Assembly (NCBI GenBank): GCA_016777395.1
Contig: JADHRO010000002.1
Location: 1-31,456, forward strand
Length of the DNA stretch: 31,456 bases
Source: Chitinophagales bacterium
Lineage (GTDB): Bacteria > Bacteroidota > Bacteroidia > Chitinophagales > UBA8649
Direction of reading: 5' to 3'
Each line of letters begins with the position of its first letter. The stretch's first letter is position 1. Position numbers and translations under genes: made by a program. Under the pieces are notes generated by a model, which saw only the letters and a list, made by a program, of their open reading frames with translations, was not told where the DNA came from and ran no database searches. Positions 23,734 through 31,456 of the stretch are shown here, one piece after another.

Positions 23734-23882
23734 GATATTCTTTGTAAGAAGCATCCTTATTCCAAGGACAAAAATTAGAACGCCCTTAATTTTTTGCCTA
23801 GTTCTCCAATGCTTGGCACAGGAAGCTTATAGTAAAGCAAAATATACTATTTTTACAATTCATTTATATAACTCAAGTTAAT

Positions 23883-24395
23883 ATGGATCAAAATACACCA
23901 GCTTACTCAAGAACAATAATGACGGAAATAGTCTTGCCCAATGACGCAAACGCTTTAAATAATCTAAGAGGAGGCAAGATCTTGCATTGGATGGATATTG
24001 CTTCTGCAATTGCAGCAGGGAAGCATGCAAAAGCTGTGGTGGTGACTGTTTCTGTGGATCAGGTTTCTTTTGACAATCCAATTAAAATAGGCGATGTTGT
24101 TACCATTGAAGCCAAGGTCACAAGAGTCTTTAATACATCTATTGAAACCTATATTGAGGTTTGGGCGGAAAATCTACCATCACAAAACAGGTACAAATGC
24201 AATACAGCTTACTATACATTCGTAGCTTTGGATAGTAACGGAAGACCGAAAAAAGCGATTCCTATTACCCCTGAAACAGCCGAGGAGAAAAATCAATTCG
24301 AAGGGGCCTTGAAAAGAAGAGAAATAAGACTTATTTTGGCAGGAAGAATACAAGCAACTGAGGCGGAAAGTTTCAAAGCACTGTTTAATCAATAG
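23883..24395 (+). CDS. Acyl-CoA thioesterase, hotdog fold (YciA/BFIT type)
   Basis: The 170-aa single hotdog domain starts after a short polar lead. PNDANALNNLRGGKILHWMD (about 20-39) is the conserved active-site loop of this acyl-CoA hydrolase subfamily, with the Asn and Asp that position water. VDQVSFDNPIKIGDVVTIEAKV forms the central strands. The enzyme hydrolyses acyl-CoA to a free acid and CoA in the cytoplasm; chain-length preference cannot be read. It is the first gene of an apparent operon: the CorA gene begins 13 bases after it and two lipase-like hydrolases follow. A C-terminal helical tail of about 45 residues (EEKNQFEGALKRREIRL..) is charged and typical. Confidence 0.92.
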   Translation: MDQNTPAYSRTIMTEIVLPNDANALNNLRGGKILHWMDIASAIAAGKHAKAVVVTVSVDQVSFDNPIKIGDVVTIEAKVTRVFNTSIETYIEVWAENLPSQNRYKCNTAYYTFVALDSNGRPKKAIPITPETAEEKNQFEGALKRREIRLILAGRIQATEAESFKALFNQ

Positions 24396-24408
24396 TAAAA
24401 GCTCACTG

Positions 24409-25368
24409 ATGATCAAAATACTAAAGAAATCAGGCAATGCCCTAATTGAAATCAAGAATTTCGAAAAAGGTTGTTGGGTAAATATTTATCCACCCTTTTC
24501 CAAAGAGAATCTGGAGGAAATAGCTCAAATACACGATTTACCCTTAGATTTCTTGACGGATTCCTTAGATAGAGACGAGCAAAGTAGATTTGAGTCGGAA
24601 GAAGAGACGGATTTAGTTGTGGTCAATACCCCTATTTTAAATAATGACCTTATTGATAATGAAGCTCTGTACCTAACTATTCCAATCGGTATAGTCAGTA
24701 AGCCAGAATATATTATCACGATTTGCAGCTATGAAAATAGAGTGATTGATGATTTTCTTTTGAATAAAATCAAAGGGTTTGATCCCGCAGATCAAAGCTT
24801 GTTTACACTTCAATTATTCAATCGTAATGTGTATTACTTTCAGTACTATCTGCGCGAAATTAACAACAAGCGCTACTCTTTTGAAAGCGAAATTTACCGT
24901 TCATCAAGGAGTAAGGATTTAAAACGCTTATTGAATTTGCAAAAAAGCTTAATCTATTTTGTGACCAACCTTCGGAGTAACGATTTAATGATGAACAAGC
25001 TTCGACGAACCAATTTTTTAAAAATCAGAGAAGATGAGCATAAGGAGGATTTTTTAGAAGATGTTGTTGTCGATAGTGGTCAGGCTATTGAGATGGCAGA
25101 TATTTACACCAATATTTTAAATGGAACAATGGATTCTTTTGCTTCAATTATTTCTAATAATTTAGGAATTGTTGTTCAGCGCTTGACGGCAGTGACAATT
25201 GTATTAATGGTTCCCACTTTATTTGCAAGTTTTTATGGAATGAATATTCGTTTACCACTCCAAGAGGGTTACGAGCATAGCTATATTCCATTCATCGTCA
25301 TTATTGCACTATCCCTTGTATTTTCATTTGTCTTAGGGTGGTTTTTTATGAAGAAGAGATGGTTTTAA
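24409..25368 (+). CDS. corA: CorA-family divalent cation transporter
   Basis: The 319-aa product has a large cytoplasmic N-terminal domain with a long helical stalk (about 140-245) and two C-terminal membrane helices. The signature YGMN (GMN at 277-279) lies at the end of the first helix, followed by a short periplasmic loop (LPLQEGYEHSY) and the second helix, ending in the basic KKRWF tail. GMN forms the ion-selectivity ring of the pentamer. The usual substrate is Mg2+, with Co2+ and Ni2+ also known in the family; some relatives (ZntB) carry Zn. It lies within the thioesterase, CorA, hydrolase, hydrolase run with short gaps. Confidence 0.93.
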   Translation: MIKILKKSGNALIEIKNFEKGCWVNIYPPFSKENLEEIAQIHDLPLDFLTDSLDRDEQSRFESEEETDLVVVNTPILNNDLIDNEALYLTIPIGIVSKPEYIITICSYENRVIDDFLLNKIKGFDPADQSLFTLQLFNRNVYYFQYYLREINNKRYSFESEIYRSSRSKDLKRLLNLQKSLIYFVTNLRSNDLMMNKLRRTNFLKIREDEHKEDFLEDVVVDSGQAIEMADIYTNILNGTMDSFASIISNNLGIVVQRLTAVTIVLMVPTLFASFYGMNIRLPLQEGYEHSYIPFIVIIALSLVFSFVLGWFFMKKRWF

Positions 25369-25378
25369 ATAATATTTA

Positions 25379-26317
25379 ATGAAGAAATGGATTCTTGGTT
25401 TTGTGCTTGCCCTGGTATTCGTGCCTGTTTTACTGCTAATATTTAGAAAGGATAATGTTGTTTCCAGACAAGAGGCTATAGACCTCTGCGAATCTAATCA
25501 TTCAAAATACTACAACTGGAATGATATCGAAGTTCATTACACGGATCAAGGTGCTGGAGATACAGTGATTTTTATGATTCATGGTTTTGGTGGCTCTCAT
25601 AAAAACTTTAGCGTTATCGCCGAGGAATTGAGAGAAGACTATAGAATTATCTGCATTGATTTACCTGCTTTCGGACTTTCAGAAGTTCCAAAAATTGATT
25701 TGAAAAATGATGAGCTCTTTGCATATTATCAGCGCTTTATTCGATCCAGTATTGATCTTCTTGACCTAAAGTATTACCATTTAATGGGCAACTCCATGGG
25801 CGGATGGATAGCCTGGGATTTAGCAGCGGAAAGTGATAGTAATTTGTTGTCTCTTACTTTGTTAAACAGTGCTGGTTTTGGCATGGAGAAAGTGAAAGGC
25901 GCGGCTACGGAGTGGATGACTGGCGCATTTGGCGGTTTTATTTTTAAAAAAGGGGTCCCATTTCGTATGTCTAAATCTAATGCGGAAAGATGTTTTAGTG
26001 ATGACTCTAAAATTAATCTAGATCGAGTTGAGAAAAACTATTTTATGTTAAATAAGGAAGGTACTTTCTCTTGGATGTTACAAATGGCGGGTAGTATAGT
26101 ACTTCCCGACACTGCGTTAATCGCTCAGATAAATTGCCCTAGTTTAGTTTTATGGGGAGATGATGATCAAATTGTCCCGGTAGATCATGCGGATAAATTT
26201 GAGGCTCTTTTACCTAAGAGCAAGAAGATTATTTACGAAAAATGTGGGCATACACCACAAATGGAATATCCGAAGCAAGTTGCTGTTGATTGGAGAAATT
26301 TTATACGAGAAATATAG
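25379..26317 (+). CDS. Membrane-anchored alpha/beta hydrolase (first of a tandem pair)
   Basis: The 312-aa product has an N-terminal membrane anchor (about 4-22) followed by a standard alpha/beta-hydrolase core. MIHGFGG (66-72) forms the oxyanion region. Ser139 in GNSMGG (137-142) is the nucleophile. LWGDDDQIVP near 260 holds the acid residue, and CGHTPQMEYP near the end holds the catalytic His. The triad is complete, so it should be active as an esterase, lipase or similar; the substrate is unknown. It closely resembles the next gene in length, anchor and all motif positions, which indicates a tandem duplication. Confidence 0.9.
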   Translation: MKKWILGFVLALVFVPVLLLIFRKDNVVSRQEAIDLCESNHSKYYNWNDIEVHYTDQGAGDTVIFMIHGFGGSHKNFSVIAEELREDYRIICIDLPAFGLSEVPKIDLKNDELFAYYQRFIRSSIDLLDLKYYHLMGNSMGGWIAWDLAAESDSNLLSLTLLNSAGFGMEKVKGAATEWMTGAFGGFIFKKGVPFRMSKSNAERCFSDDSKINLDRVEKNYFMLNKEGTFSWMLQMAGSIVLPDTALIAQINCPSLVLWGDDDQIVPVDHADKFEALLPKSKKIIYEKCGHTPQMEYPKQVAVDWRNFIREI

Positions 26318-26322
26318 ATAAA

Positions 26323-27261
26323 ATGATTGTAGGACTTATACTTCTTTTACTCATTCTGGTCTTGTTTTTACGCTTATTGCTTCGTGAGAATCATGCGGTT
26401 TCCTTAAATCATGCCAGAGAAAAATACCAGTTAAGCGAGTCTCAGTATTTTGATTTTCATGGATTATCCTGTCACTATGCGGATCAGGGTGAAGGGGATG
26501 TCTTAATTATGGTGCATGGCTTAGGGGATTCTTTCAAGATATTTGATCCTATCGTACAAAGACTTAGCCAATCTTATCGCTTAGTTCGGGTGGATTTGCC
26601 AGGATTTGGATTAAGTGATGTTCCAAAAAGTTTTGAACCACTAGGCGAACCGGTTGAATACTACAGGGCATTTATGGATTATTTTACTGAGGAACTTGGG
26701 GTATGTGAGTTTCATCTTATGGGAAATTCACTTGGTGGATTAGTTTCTTGGGAATTTGCTCTACAAAACCAACAAAAGCTTAAAAGTTTGTGCTTGATTG
26801 CGAGTGCAGGATATGAAATGGAAGTCGTCAAGCATAATATATCTAAAGGAGTGCTTCATTTGATTCCTAAATTTTTGCTGCATAGAGGAATGCCGTATAG
26901 TATGGCAAAAAAAAATTTGGCTATGGTTATTAAGCAAAGGGTTTATCGAACCAAATCCTTGATTGATATCCATTATGATATGATTAATACAACGGGCACA
27001 TTGGCTTATTTCATACAAATGTTAAGTTTTGATTCTAATCCTAACATTAAGGAGCTACATCATTTAAAAACGCCAACCCTGATAGCTTGGGGTCAGCAAG
27101 ATAAAGTTATCCCTGCGCATCACGCAGCAAAATTTGCTGAAGATATTCCAAACTCCCAAACAAAAATTTATTCTAATTGTGGGCATTATCCGCAAGTTGA
27201 GTATAGCAATAAGTTCGTTGAGGATTGGTTGAGTTTTGCGCAGGGCGAAACTCCTGGTTAG
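26323..27261 (+). CDS. Membrane-anchored alpha/beta hydrolase (second of a tandem pair)
   Basis: I start at ATG 26323, 5 bases after the previous stop, giving 312 aa and an N-terminal anchor MIVGLILLLLILVLF like its neighbour. The frame is open from an upstream ATG at 26290, which would overlap the previous gene by 28 bases and add a polar lead. Motifs are MVHGLGD (63-69), Ser136 in GNSLGG, AWGQQDKVIP for the acid and CGHYPQVEY for the catalytic His. GQQDK has Gln in place of the neighbour's Asp run, but Asp is still present. It is the last gene of the operon. Fmt converges on it 54 bases later, with no clear terminator between them. Confidence 0.88.
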   Translation: MIVGLILLLLILVLFLRLLLRENHAVSLNHAREKYQLSESQYFDFHGLSCHYADQGEGDVLIMVHGLGDSFKIFDPIVQRLSQSYRLVRVDLPGFGLSDVPKSFEPLGEPVEYYRAFMDYFTEELGVCEFHLMGNSLGGLVSWEFALQNQQKLKSLCLIASAGYEMEVVKHNISKGVLHLIPKFLLHRGMPYSMAKKNLAMVIKQRVYRTKSLIDIHYDMINTTGTLAYFIQMLSFDSNPNIKELHHLKTPTLIAWGQQDKVIPAHHAAKFAEDIPNSQTKIYSNCGHYPQVEYSNKFVEDWLSFAQGETPG

Positions 27262-27315
27262 GCAGAAACAAAAAACTTGCGACTTAGTATTATGATATTG
27301 CTTCTTTTGAAAGAA

Positions 27316-28263
27316 TTATTGATTGGTAAAGTTGTAGCTACCCTCTTCTTGGAGGTAAGCATTGATAAAGTCATTGGCACTTGAACGTTTCTTTCCTTCC
27401 ATTTGCAGACCTATCAGTTGGATCGGCTGGCTACCCGTCCCAACCAAGAGATGTTTATTTACAATAGAAATTTCTCCAGGCTTGAGCGTTTGCTCAGAGT
27501 CAATTAATTTGCTGGTTTGGATTTTTATGACTTTTCCATGGAGTACAGTAAAAGCTGTAGGGAAGGGATTTAATCCTCTGATCAAATTATGGATGTCTTT
27601 TGCTTGTTTTGACCAATCAACCAAACAATGTTCTTTAAAAATTTTGGGTGCATGTTGAGTGGTTAAGCTAAGGTCTTGTGGGATTTCTTTGTAATCTTCC
27701 TTCTCAATATTTCCGAGTGTCTCTAGCAATAATTTAGCTCCCAAGTGCATGAGTTTGTAGTAAACCTCACCGGTGGTGTTATCCGGTTCAATATCGGTTT
27801 TGGCTTGCCCAATGATATTTCCCGTATCAATTTCTTGTTTCAGAAAAAAGGTGCTTACACCTGTTTCTTTTTCTCCATTAATTACTGCCCAATGAATAGG
27901 TGCGGCACCCCGGTAGTTTGGCAGCAGCGAACCATGCACATTTATAGAGCCTAATGGGGGCATGTCCCAAACAACAACAGGCAACATGCGAAACGCTACA
28001 ATAACTTGTAAGTCGGCACGCAAAGCACGTAACTTTTCTAAGAAATCTTCATTTTTTAAATTGGTCGGCTGAAGGATTTGAAGGTTTTGACTTTTAGCAT
28101 AGACTTTGACATCACTTTCTTTAAGTTTTCTTCCGCGACCGGCAGGTTTGTCCGGAGCGGTAACCACACCTACTACCTTGTATCCCGCTTCTACGATAGC
28201 CCTTAAACTTGCAACAGCAAATTCTGGTGTCCCCATAAATACTATTCGTTCTATCTTAGGCAT
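27316..28263 (-). CDS. fmt: Methionyl-tRNA formyltransferase
   Basis: The enzyme formylates the initiator Met-tRNA with 10-formyl-tetrahydrofolate. The 315-aa length is normal. RIVFMGTPEFAVASL opens the Rossmann-like domain, and APDKPAGRGRKL is the tRNA-contacting loop. HGSLLPNYRGAAPIHWAVINGE carries the conserved His and Asn, with DTGNII further on for the catalytic Asp. IRGLNPFPTAF begins the C-terminal OB-fold domain. It follows pyrC by 16 bases on the minus strand, so the two are probably co-transcribed. No def or other initiation gene is adjacent, but a SUI1 factor gene is elsewhere in the window. Confidence 0.97.
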   Translation of the reverse strand: MPKIERIVFMGTPEFAVASLRAIVEAGYKVVGVVTAPDKPAGRGRKLKESDVKVYAKSQNLQILQPTNLKNEDFLEKLRALRADLQVIVAFRMLPVVVWDMPPLGSINVHGSLLPNYRGAAPIHWAVINGEKETGVSTFFLKQEIDTGNIIGQAKTDIEPDNTTGEVYYKLMHLGAKLLLETLGNIEKEDYKEIPQDLSLTTQHAPKIFKEHCLVDWSKQAKDIHNLIRGLNPFPTAFTVLHGKVIKIQTSKLIDSEQTLKPGEISIVNKHLLVGTGSQPIQLIGLQMEGKKRSSANDFINAYLQEEGSYNFTNQ

Positions 28264-28279
28264 ATCAGGTTTTGTTAAT

Positions 28280-29620
28280 TTAATTTCTCGCGAATGTTAA
28301 TCTTTCTCCCTTGCTATTTTCATTGAACTTCCCATTTTCATAGGCTAGATGACCACTCACAAATGTGTGCGTCACCGTATTTCTGAAAATGTGTCCTTCC
28401 AATGGGCTCCAATTGCATTTGTAGTGAATCGTTCCTTTTGAAACATAATTTTTTTCTTGCATATCGACCAAGACTAAATCTGCATAATACCCTTCACGAA
28501 TATATCCTCGGTCTTCAATTTGAAAACATTTGGCAGGTGCATGACTCATTTTTTCAACAACTTTCTCTAGGCTGATTTTTCCTTGTTGATGAAAATCTAG
28601 CATCATGTTTAAACTGTGTTGAACTAAGGGCAGGCCAGATGGAGCTTGAAAGTAGCTGCTTCTTTTTTCGTTTAGGGTGTGAGGAGCATGATCGGTAGCA
28701 ATTATGTCTAGGCGGTCATCTAATAGGGCATCCATTAAAGCGTAACGGTTGGACTTTATTTTTATGGCTGGATTGCATTTAATTCGGCTTCCAAAAATAT
28801 AGTAGTCTTCACTATCAAACCATAAGTGGTGTACACAAACTTCAGCAGTGATTCTTTTTTCTTCCAAAGGTATTTTATTGGTAAAAAGCGACAGCTCTTT
28901 TGCAGTAGAAATATGTAAAATGTGCAGACGAGTATTACATTTTTTTGCTAATTCTATAGCCTTAGACGAAGACAGGTAGCAGGCCTCTTCATCACGGATA
29001 ATTGGGTGCATGAAGAAAGGAACCAACTCGCCGTATTTTTCTCTAGCTTTTGCTTCATTGGCTCTTACGGTATGTTCATCTTCGCAATGCGTAGCGATAA
29101 GGCCTTCAAAGTTGCAGAAGTAGTTTTTTAGTGCTTTTTCATTATCCACCAACATATTCCCAGTACTGCTTCCCATAAAGATTTTCAAGCCACATACTTT
29201 GGATAAATCGGTGCGCATGACTTCATCATAGTTATCATTGGCACCACCCATAAAAAAGGAGTAATTGGCTAAAGAAGTTTGAGAAGCTACATGATATTTA
29301 TCTTCTAATCTTTGCTGCGTGGTCGAGCTTGGTTTGGTGTTCGGCATTTCCATAAAGGAAGTGGTACCTCCTGCTACTGCAGCTTTCGCTTCTGTATAAA
29401 TCTCCGCTTTATGGGTAAGCCCAGGTTCCCTGAAATGCACTTGGTCATCAATAACACCAGGCAGCAAGAACTTTCCTTCACCATTTATTTCTTCTGCTTG
29501 AAATGTATTGTCTATTTGTGTAGCTATTTTTTGAATACGTTGGTCTTTTATCCACACATCAGCGGTAAAAGTTTTACCTTCATTGACAATGTTAGCTTGT
29601 TTTATTAAGAAGTTATTCAT
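28280..29620 (-). CDS. pyrC: Dihydroorotase
   Basis: The enzyme closes N-carbamoyl-L-aspartate to dihydroorotate in pyrimidine synthesis. I start at 29620 (446 aa, MNNFLIKQANIVNEG). The frame is open from 29671, but a -7 box lies between the two starts and the extra 17 residues are basic and poorly conserved in character. Motifs are LPGVIDDQVHFREPGLTHK (53-71), LKIFMGSSTGNM with the lysine usually carbamylated, ATHCEDE, LHILHIST and IATDHAPHT. The usual HxH metal pair reads Gln-Val-His (Gln60, His62), so the first zinc histidine is missing. All other ligands appear present. Fmt follows 16 bases downstream. Confidence 0.95.
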   Translation of the reverse strand: MNNFLIKQANIVNEGKTFTADVWIKDQRIQKIATQIDNTFQAEEINGEGKFLLPGVIDDQVHFREPGLTHKAEIYTEAKAAVAGGTTSFMEMPNTKPSSTTQQRLEDKYHVASQTSLANYSFFMGGANDNYDEVMRTDLSKVCGLKIFMGSSTGNMLVDNEKALKNYFCNFEGLIATHCEDEHTVRANEAKAREKYGELVPFFMHPIIRDEEACYLSSSKAIELAKKCNTRLHILHISTAKELSLFTNKIPLEEKRITAEVCVHHLWFDSEDYYIFGSRIKCNPAIKIKSNRYALMDALLDDRLDIIATDHAPHTLNEKRSSYFQAPSGLPLVQHSLNMMLDFHQQGKISLEKVVEKMSHAPAKCFQIEDRGYIREGYYADLVLVDMQEKNYVSKGTIHYKCNWSPLEGHIFRNTVTHTFVSGHLAYENGKFNENSKGERLTFARN

Positions 29621-29637
29621 AATATTTACTTGTTCGA

Positions 29638-29645
29638 CAAAGTTA
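29638..29645 (-). promoter_or_regulatory. -7 box of pyrC that decides its start
   Basis: TAACTTTG on the minus strand matches TAnnTTTG and lies 17 bases before the ATG at 29620. It is also inside the longer open frame that begins at 29671, which supports the shorter start. Confidence 0.45.
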
Positions 29646-29730
29646 CTCGTTTTTTTACGCTTCCTTTTCATTCAATGGAGCTTTTCAACTCTTGTTAATT
29701 ACTTTTTTCTTTCCTTACTCTTGCGTGGGT

Positions 29731-29738
29731 TAGTTTTG
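29731..29738 (+). promoter_or_regulatory. -7 box of the transaldolase gene
   Basis: TAGTTTTG matches TAnnTTTG and lies 20 bases before the ATG at 29759. It overlaps the palindromic TTTGCGCAAA (29735-29744). The upstream -33 region is only T-rich. Confidence 0.4.
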
Positions 29739-29758
29739 CGCAAACAAATAATATCCAA

Positions 29759-30412
29759 ATGAAATTTTTTATCGATACCGCAAATTTAGAACAGATTAAA
29801 GAAGCTGAAGCATTAGGTGTTTTGGATGGAGTAACTACCAACCCTTCATTAATGGCTAAAGAAGGAATTAAAGGTGAGGCTGCTGTCTTAAAGCACTATG
29901 TAGATATTTGCAATATAGTAGATGGCCCGGTAAGTGCTGAAGTGTTAAGTACAGATTTTGATGGAATAGTAAGAGAGGGAGAGGCCTTGGCTAAATTGCA
30001 CAAGAATATTGTAGTTAAAGTACCGATGATAAAAGAGGGGATCAAAGCGATTAAGTATTTTTCGGATAAAGGGATCAAAACAAATTGTACTTTGGTGTTT
30101 TCAGCAGGTCAAGCCTTACTAGCAGCAAAAGCAGGAGCAACTATGGTATCCCCGTTTATTGGCCGGATTGATGATAGTAACTGGGATGGTGTTCAATTGA
30201 TTGAACAAATCGTACAAGTATATGAGAATTATGGTTTTGTTACGGAGATATTAGCGGCATCTATTCGATCGCCTTTACATATCGTTCAATGTGCCGAAGC
30301 AGGCGCGGATATTGCCACTTGCCCATTAACGAGTATCGAAGGCTTGTTTAAGCACCCATTAACAGACATCGGGTTAGCTAAGTTCTTAGAAGACGCAAAG
30401 AAAATGGGATAA
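29759..30412 (+). CDS. fsa: Transaldolase / fructose-6-phosphate aldolase family (TalC/FSA)
   Basis: The 217-aa short-form family member starts MKFFIDTAN with Asp6. DGVTTNPSL (about 23-31) and VVKVPM with Schiff-base Lys87 are the catalytic signatures, and SPFIGRIDD and ILAASIR follow. Short TalC proteins act either as transaldolase in the pentose phosphate pathway or as fructose-6-phosphate aldolase; key second-shell residues that tell them apart cannot be judged reliably here, so the symbol is nominal. No other pentose phosphate genes are adjacent. It has its own -7 box and a strong terminator, so it is probably monocistronic. Confidence 0.93.
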   Translation: MKFFIDTANLEQIKEAEALGVLDGVTTNPSLMAKEGIKGEAAVLKHYVDICNIVDGPVSAEVLSTDFDGIVREGEALAKLHKNIVVKVPMIKEGIKAIKYFSDKGIKTNCTLVFSAGQALLAAKAGATMVSPFIGRIDDSNWDGVQLIEQIVQVYENYGFVTEILAASIRSPLHIVQCAEAGADIATCPLTSIEGLFKHPLTDIGLAKFLEDAKKMG

Positions 30413-30445
30413 TATAAGAACCGTTATCAAAAGTATATAATGTAT

Positions 30446-30482
30446 AATTCCTTCGCCATTGGCGGAGGAATTTTTGTTTTTA
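30446..30482 (+). terminator. Intrinsic terminator after the transaldolase gene
   Basis: AATTCCTTCGCC (30446-30457) pairs with GGCGGAGGAATT (30461-30472), 12 bp with one G-T wobble, around a 3-nt loop. The T-rich tract continues to 30482. Confidence 0.9.
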
Positions 30483-30565
30483 CAGAAATACTTTAATGAA
30501 ATAAGCCTTGAAGAATTCTTAAGAAACAGCTTAAATCTAATATCTTACAACAAAAATAGTGATCA

Positions 30566-31456
30566 ATGAAAGTAGAAAATAAGGCGATAGGGTACATGCA
30601 CATAGCTACTTTCTTGTTTGGTTTTACTGCTATTCTTGGGAAGCTCATTAATCTTGGGAGTTTGAACTTGGTTTGGCATCGTATGTGGATTGCTGCGTTT
30701 GTTTTTTTATTCTTTCCTAATTTCATTAAAAAGTTAAAACAAACGGCGAAGCCTGTGTGGAAACAGTTTTTATTGATTGGCTCTTTGGTGGCTATACATT
30801 GGCTAGCATTTTATGGTTGTATTAAGGTTGGAAATAGTGCATCCCTTGCTTTGGCTACCTTTGGAACAATTACCTTGTTTGCTGCATTTATAGAGCCGCT
30901 GGTGTTTAAAGAGAAATTTAAAAAACGTGAACTTTTCATCGGTCTTTTAGTTCTTGTTGGTTTGGGGTTTATTGCGAAATCCAATCCTGATCAAGTATTT
31001 TCATGGCAGTCCAGTTATATACAAGCTATGGTTTTGGGTATCGTTGCTGCATTCTTTGCAGCACTTTTTTCAGTTTTAAATAAAAAATATGTCAAGGATA
31101 ATAGCCCTTCAGTGGTTACTTTCTTTCAAATGATAGGAGGCTTTATATTTTTAAGTTTGTTGGTGCCTTATTTGGTGTTCTCTGGCATGGAGTTTCAATT
31201 GGTTCCAGATTGGAATGATGTCATTTACTTACTGCTATTAGCAGTAGTATGCACAAATATTGCTTTTTCATTAGAAATGGAAGCCCTTAAAAATATGAGT
31301 GCGTTTACGTCTAATTTGATTCTGAATATGGAGCCAATTTATGGAATAGCTTTAGCTATTGTCTTTTTTGCAGAAAACCAGTTCTTAAATAGCTGGTTTT
31401 ATACTGGCGCGCTAATTATTTTAGCTACTGTTTTCCTGCACCCCTTAATGGATAGG
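30566..31456 (+). CDS. EamA/DMT-family transporter, cut by the window end
   Basis: The frame from ATG 30566 (MKVENKAIGYMHIATFLFG) is open for 297 codons to the last base with no stop, so the C-terminus is missing but probably only by a few residues. It is strongly hydrophobic, with about ten membrane segments in two halves. WHRMWIAA and the TNIAFSLEMEALKNMSAFTSN block with NMEPIYG are typical of the second EamA repeat. The family exports or imports small metabolites such as amino acids, purines or riboflavin; the substrate is unknown. Upstream TATCTTAC at 30541-30548 is a poor promoter match, and the 3' limit lies outside the window. Confidence 0.9.
   Translation, partial: MKVENKAIGYMHIATFLFGFTAILGKLINLGSLNLVWHRMWIAAFVFLFFPNFIKKLKQTAKPVWKQFLLIGSLVAIHWLAFYGCIKVGNSASLALATFGTITLFAAFIEPLVFKEKFKKRELFIGLLVLVGLGFIAKSNPDQVFSWQSSYIQAMVLGIVAAFFAALFSVLNKKYVKDNSPSVVTFFQMIGGFIFLSLLVPYLVFSGMEFQLVPDWNDVIYLLLLAVVCTNIAFSLEMEALKNMSAFTSNLILNMEPIYGIALAIVFFAENQFLNSWFYTGALIILATVFLHPLMDR

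Noticed and set aside
23812..23830. Third TTGGCAC upstream of the thioesterase gene
   Set aside because: The base run after it (AGGAA then GCTTAT) does not match TGGATA at the 5-base spacing shared by the other two sites.
27262..27315. Possible terminator between the second hydrolase and fmt
   Set aside because: No stable hairpin followed by a T-run could be found in either direction.
1..31456. Search for CRISPR arrays, insertion sequences, phage genes and toxin-antitoxin pairs
   Set aside because: No regularly spaced repeats, transposase, integrase, phage structural proteins or small paired genes were seen on reading both strands.

Overview
The window is an AT-rich chromosomal segment of a free-living member of the Bacteroidota. 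Four things support this: the gliding/type 9 secretion genes gldA, gldF and gldG; a type III glutamine synthetase (GlnN); Bacteroidota-type promoter boxes (TAnnTTTG) in front of many genes; and many lipoproteins with start sites that lack a Shine-Dalgarno sequence. I cannot place it more finely than phylum or class. Almost everything is housekeeping or core accessory. I see no phage, insertion sequence, CRISPR array, toxin-antitoxin or defence island.

Layout. 1-2.5 kb: tRNA-Gly, an unknown lipoprotein and gpmI, all on the minus strand. 2.5-5.2 kb, plus strand: a small secreted DUF4783-like protein, then nadC, a lipid kinase and a SUI1/eIF1-like factor. 5.2-6.2 kb, minus: a radical SAM/SPASM enzyme of unknown substrate. 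6.3-12.1 kb, plus: a tightly coupled gldA-gldF-gldG-DUF4340-like operon, followed by dnaN and a tiny lysine-rich lipoprotein. 12.2-15.6 kb, minus: a PorE-like lipoprotein (TPR, beta-propeller, OmpA) and an FtsX/LolE-type permease, separated by what looks like the decayed end of another gene. 15.7-20.5 kb, plus: a NamZ-like (DUF1343) lipoprotein, a rhomboid protease, hutI and a polytopic membrane protein. 20.6-22.8 kb: glnN. 22.9-23.7 kb, minus: a lipoprotein and tRNA-Arg, with a duplicated tRNA 3' end plus terminator between them. 23.9-27.3 kb, plus: acyl-CoA thioesterase, CorA and two tandem paralogous membrane-anchored alpha/beta hydrolases. 27.3-29.6 kb, minus: pyrC-fmt. 29.8 kb to the end, plus: fsa/talC and an EamA transporter cut by the window edge.

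How the genes work together. GldA/F/G form an ABC-type complex required for gliding in Flavobacterium. The PorE-like protein has the domain order of a type 9 secretion peptidoglycan-anchoring lipoprotein, so the centre of the window leans towards the cell envelope and motility. NamZ-like and FtsX proteins also act on the envelope. The rest covers glycolysis (gpmI), NAD (nadC), pyrimidine (pyrC) and histidine (hutI) metabolism, nitrogen assimilation (glnN), translation initiation (fmt, SUI1) and replication (dnaN).

The least explained signals are non-coding. They are a 52-bp duplication of the tRNA-Arg terminator plus tRNA 3' end with compensatory stem changes; a cluster of palindromes between the two copies; a perfect 11-bp inverted repeat just before a membrane-protein gene; a TTGGCAC-N5-TGGATA motif found at identical spacing before two genes; and promoter boxes so close to three start codons that leaderless mRNAs are implied.
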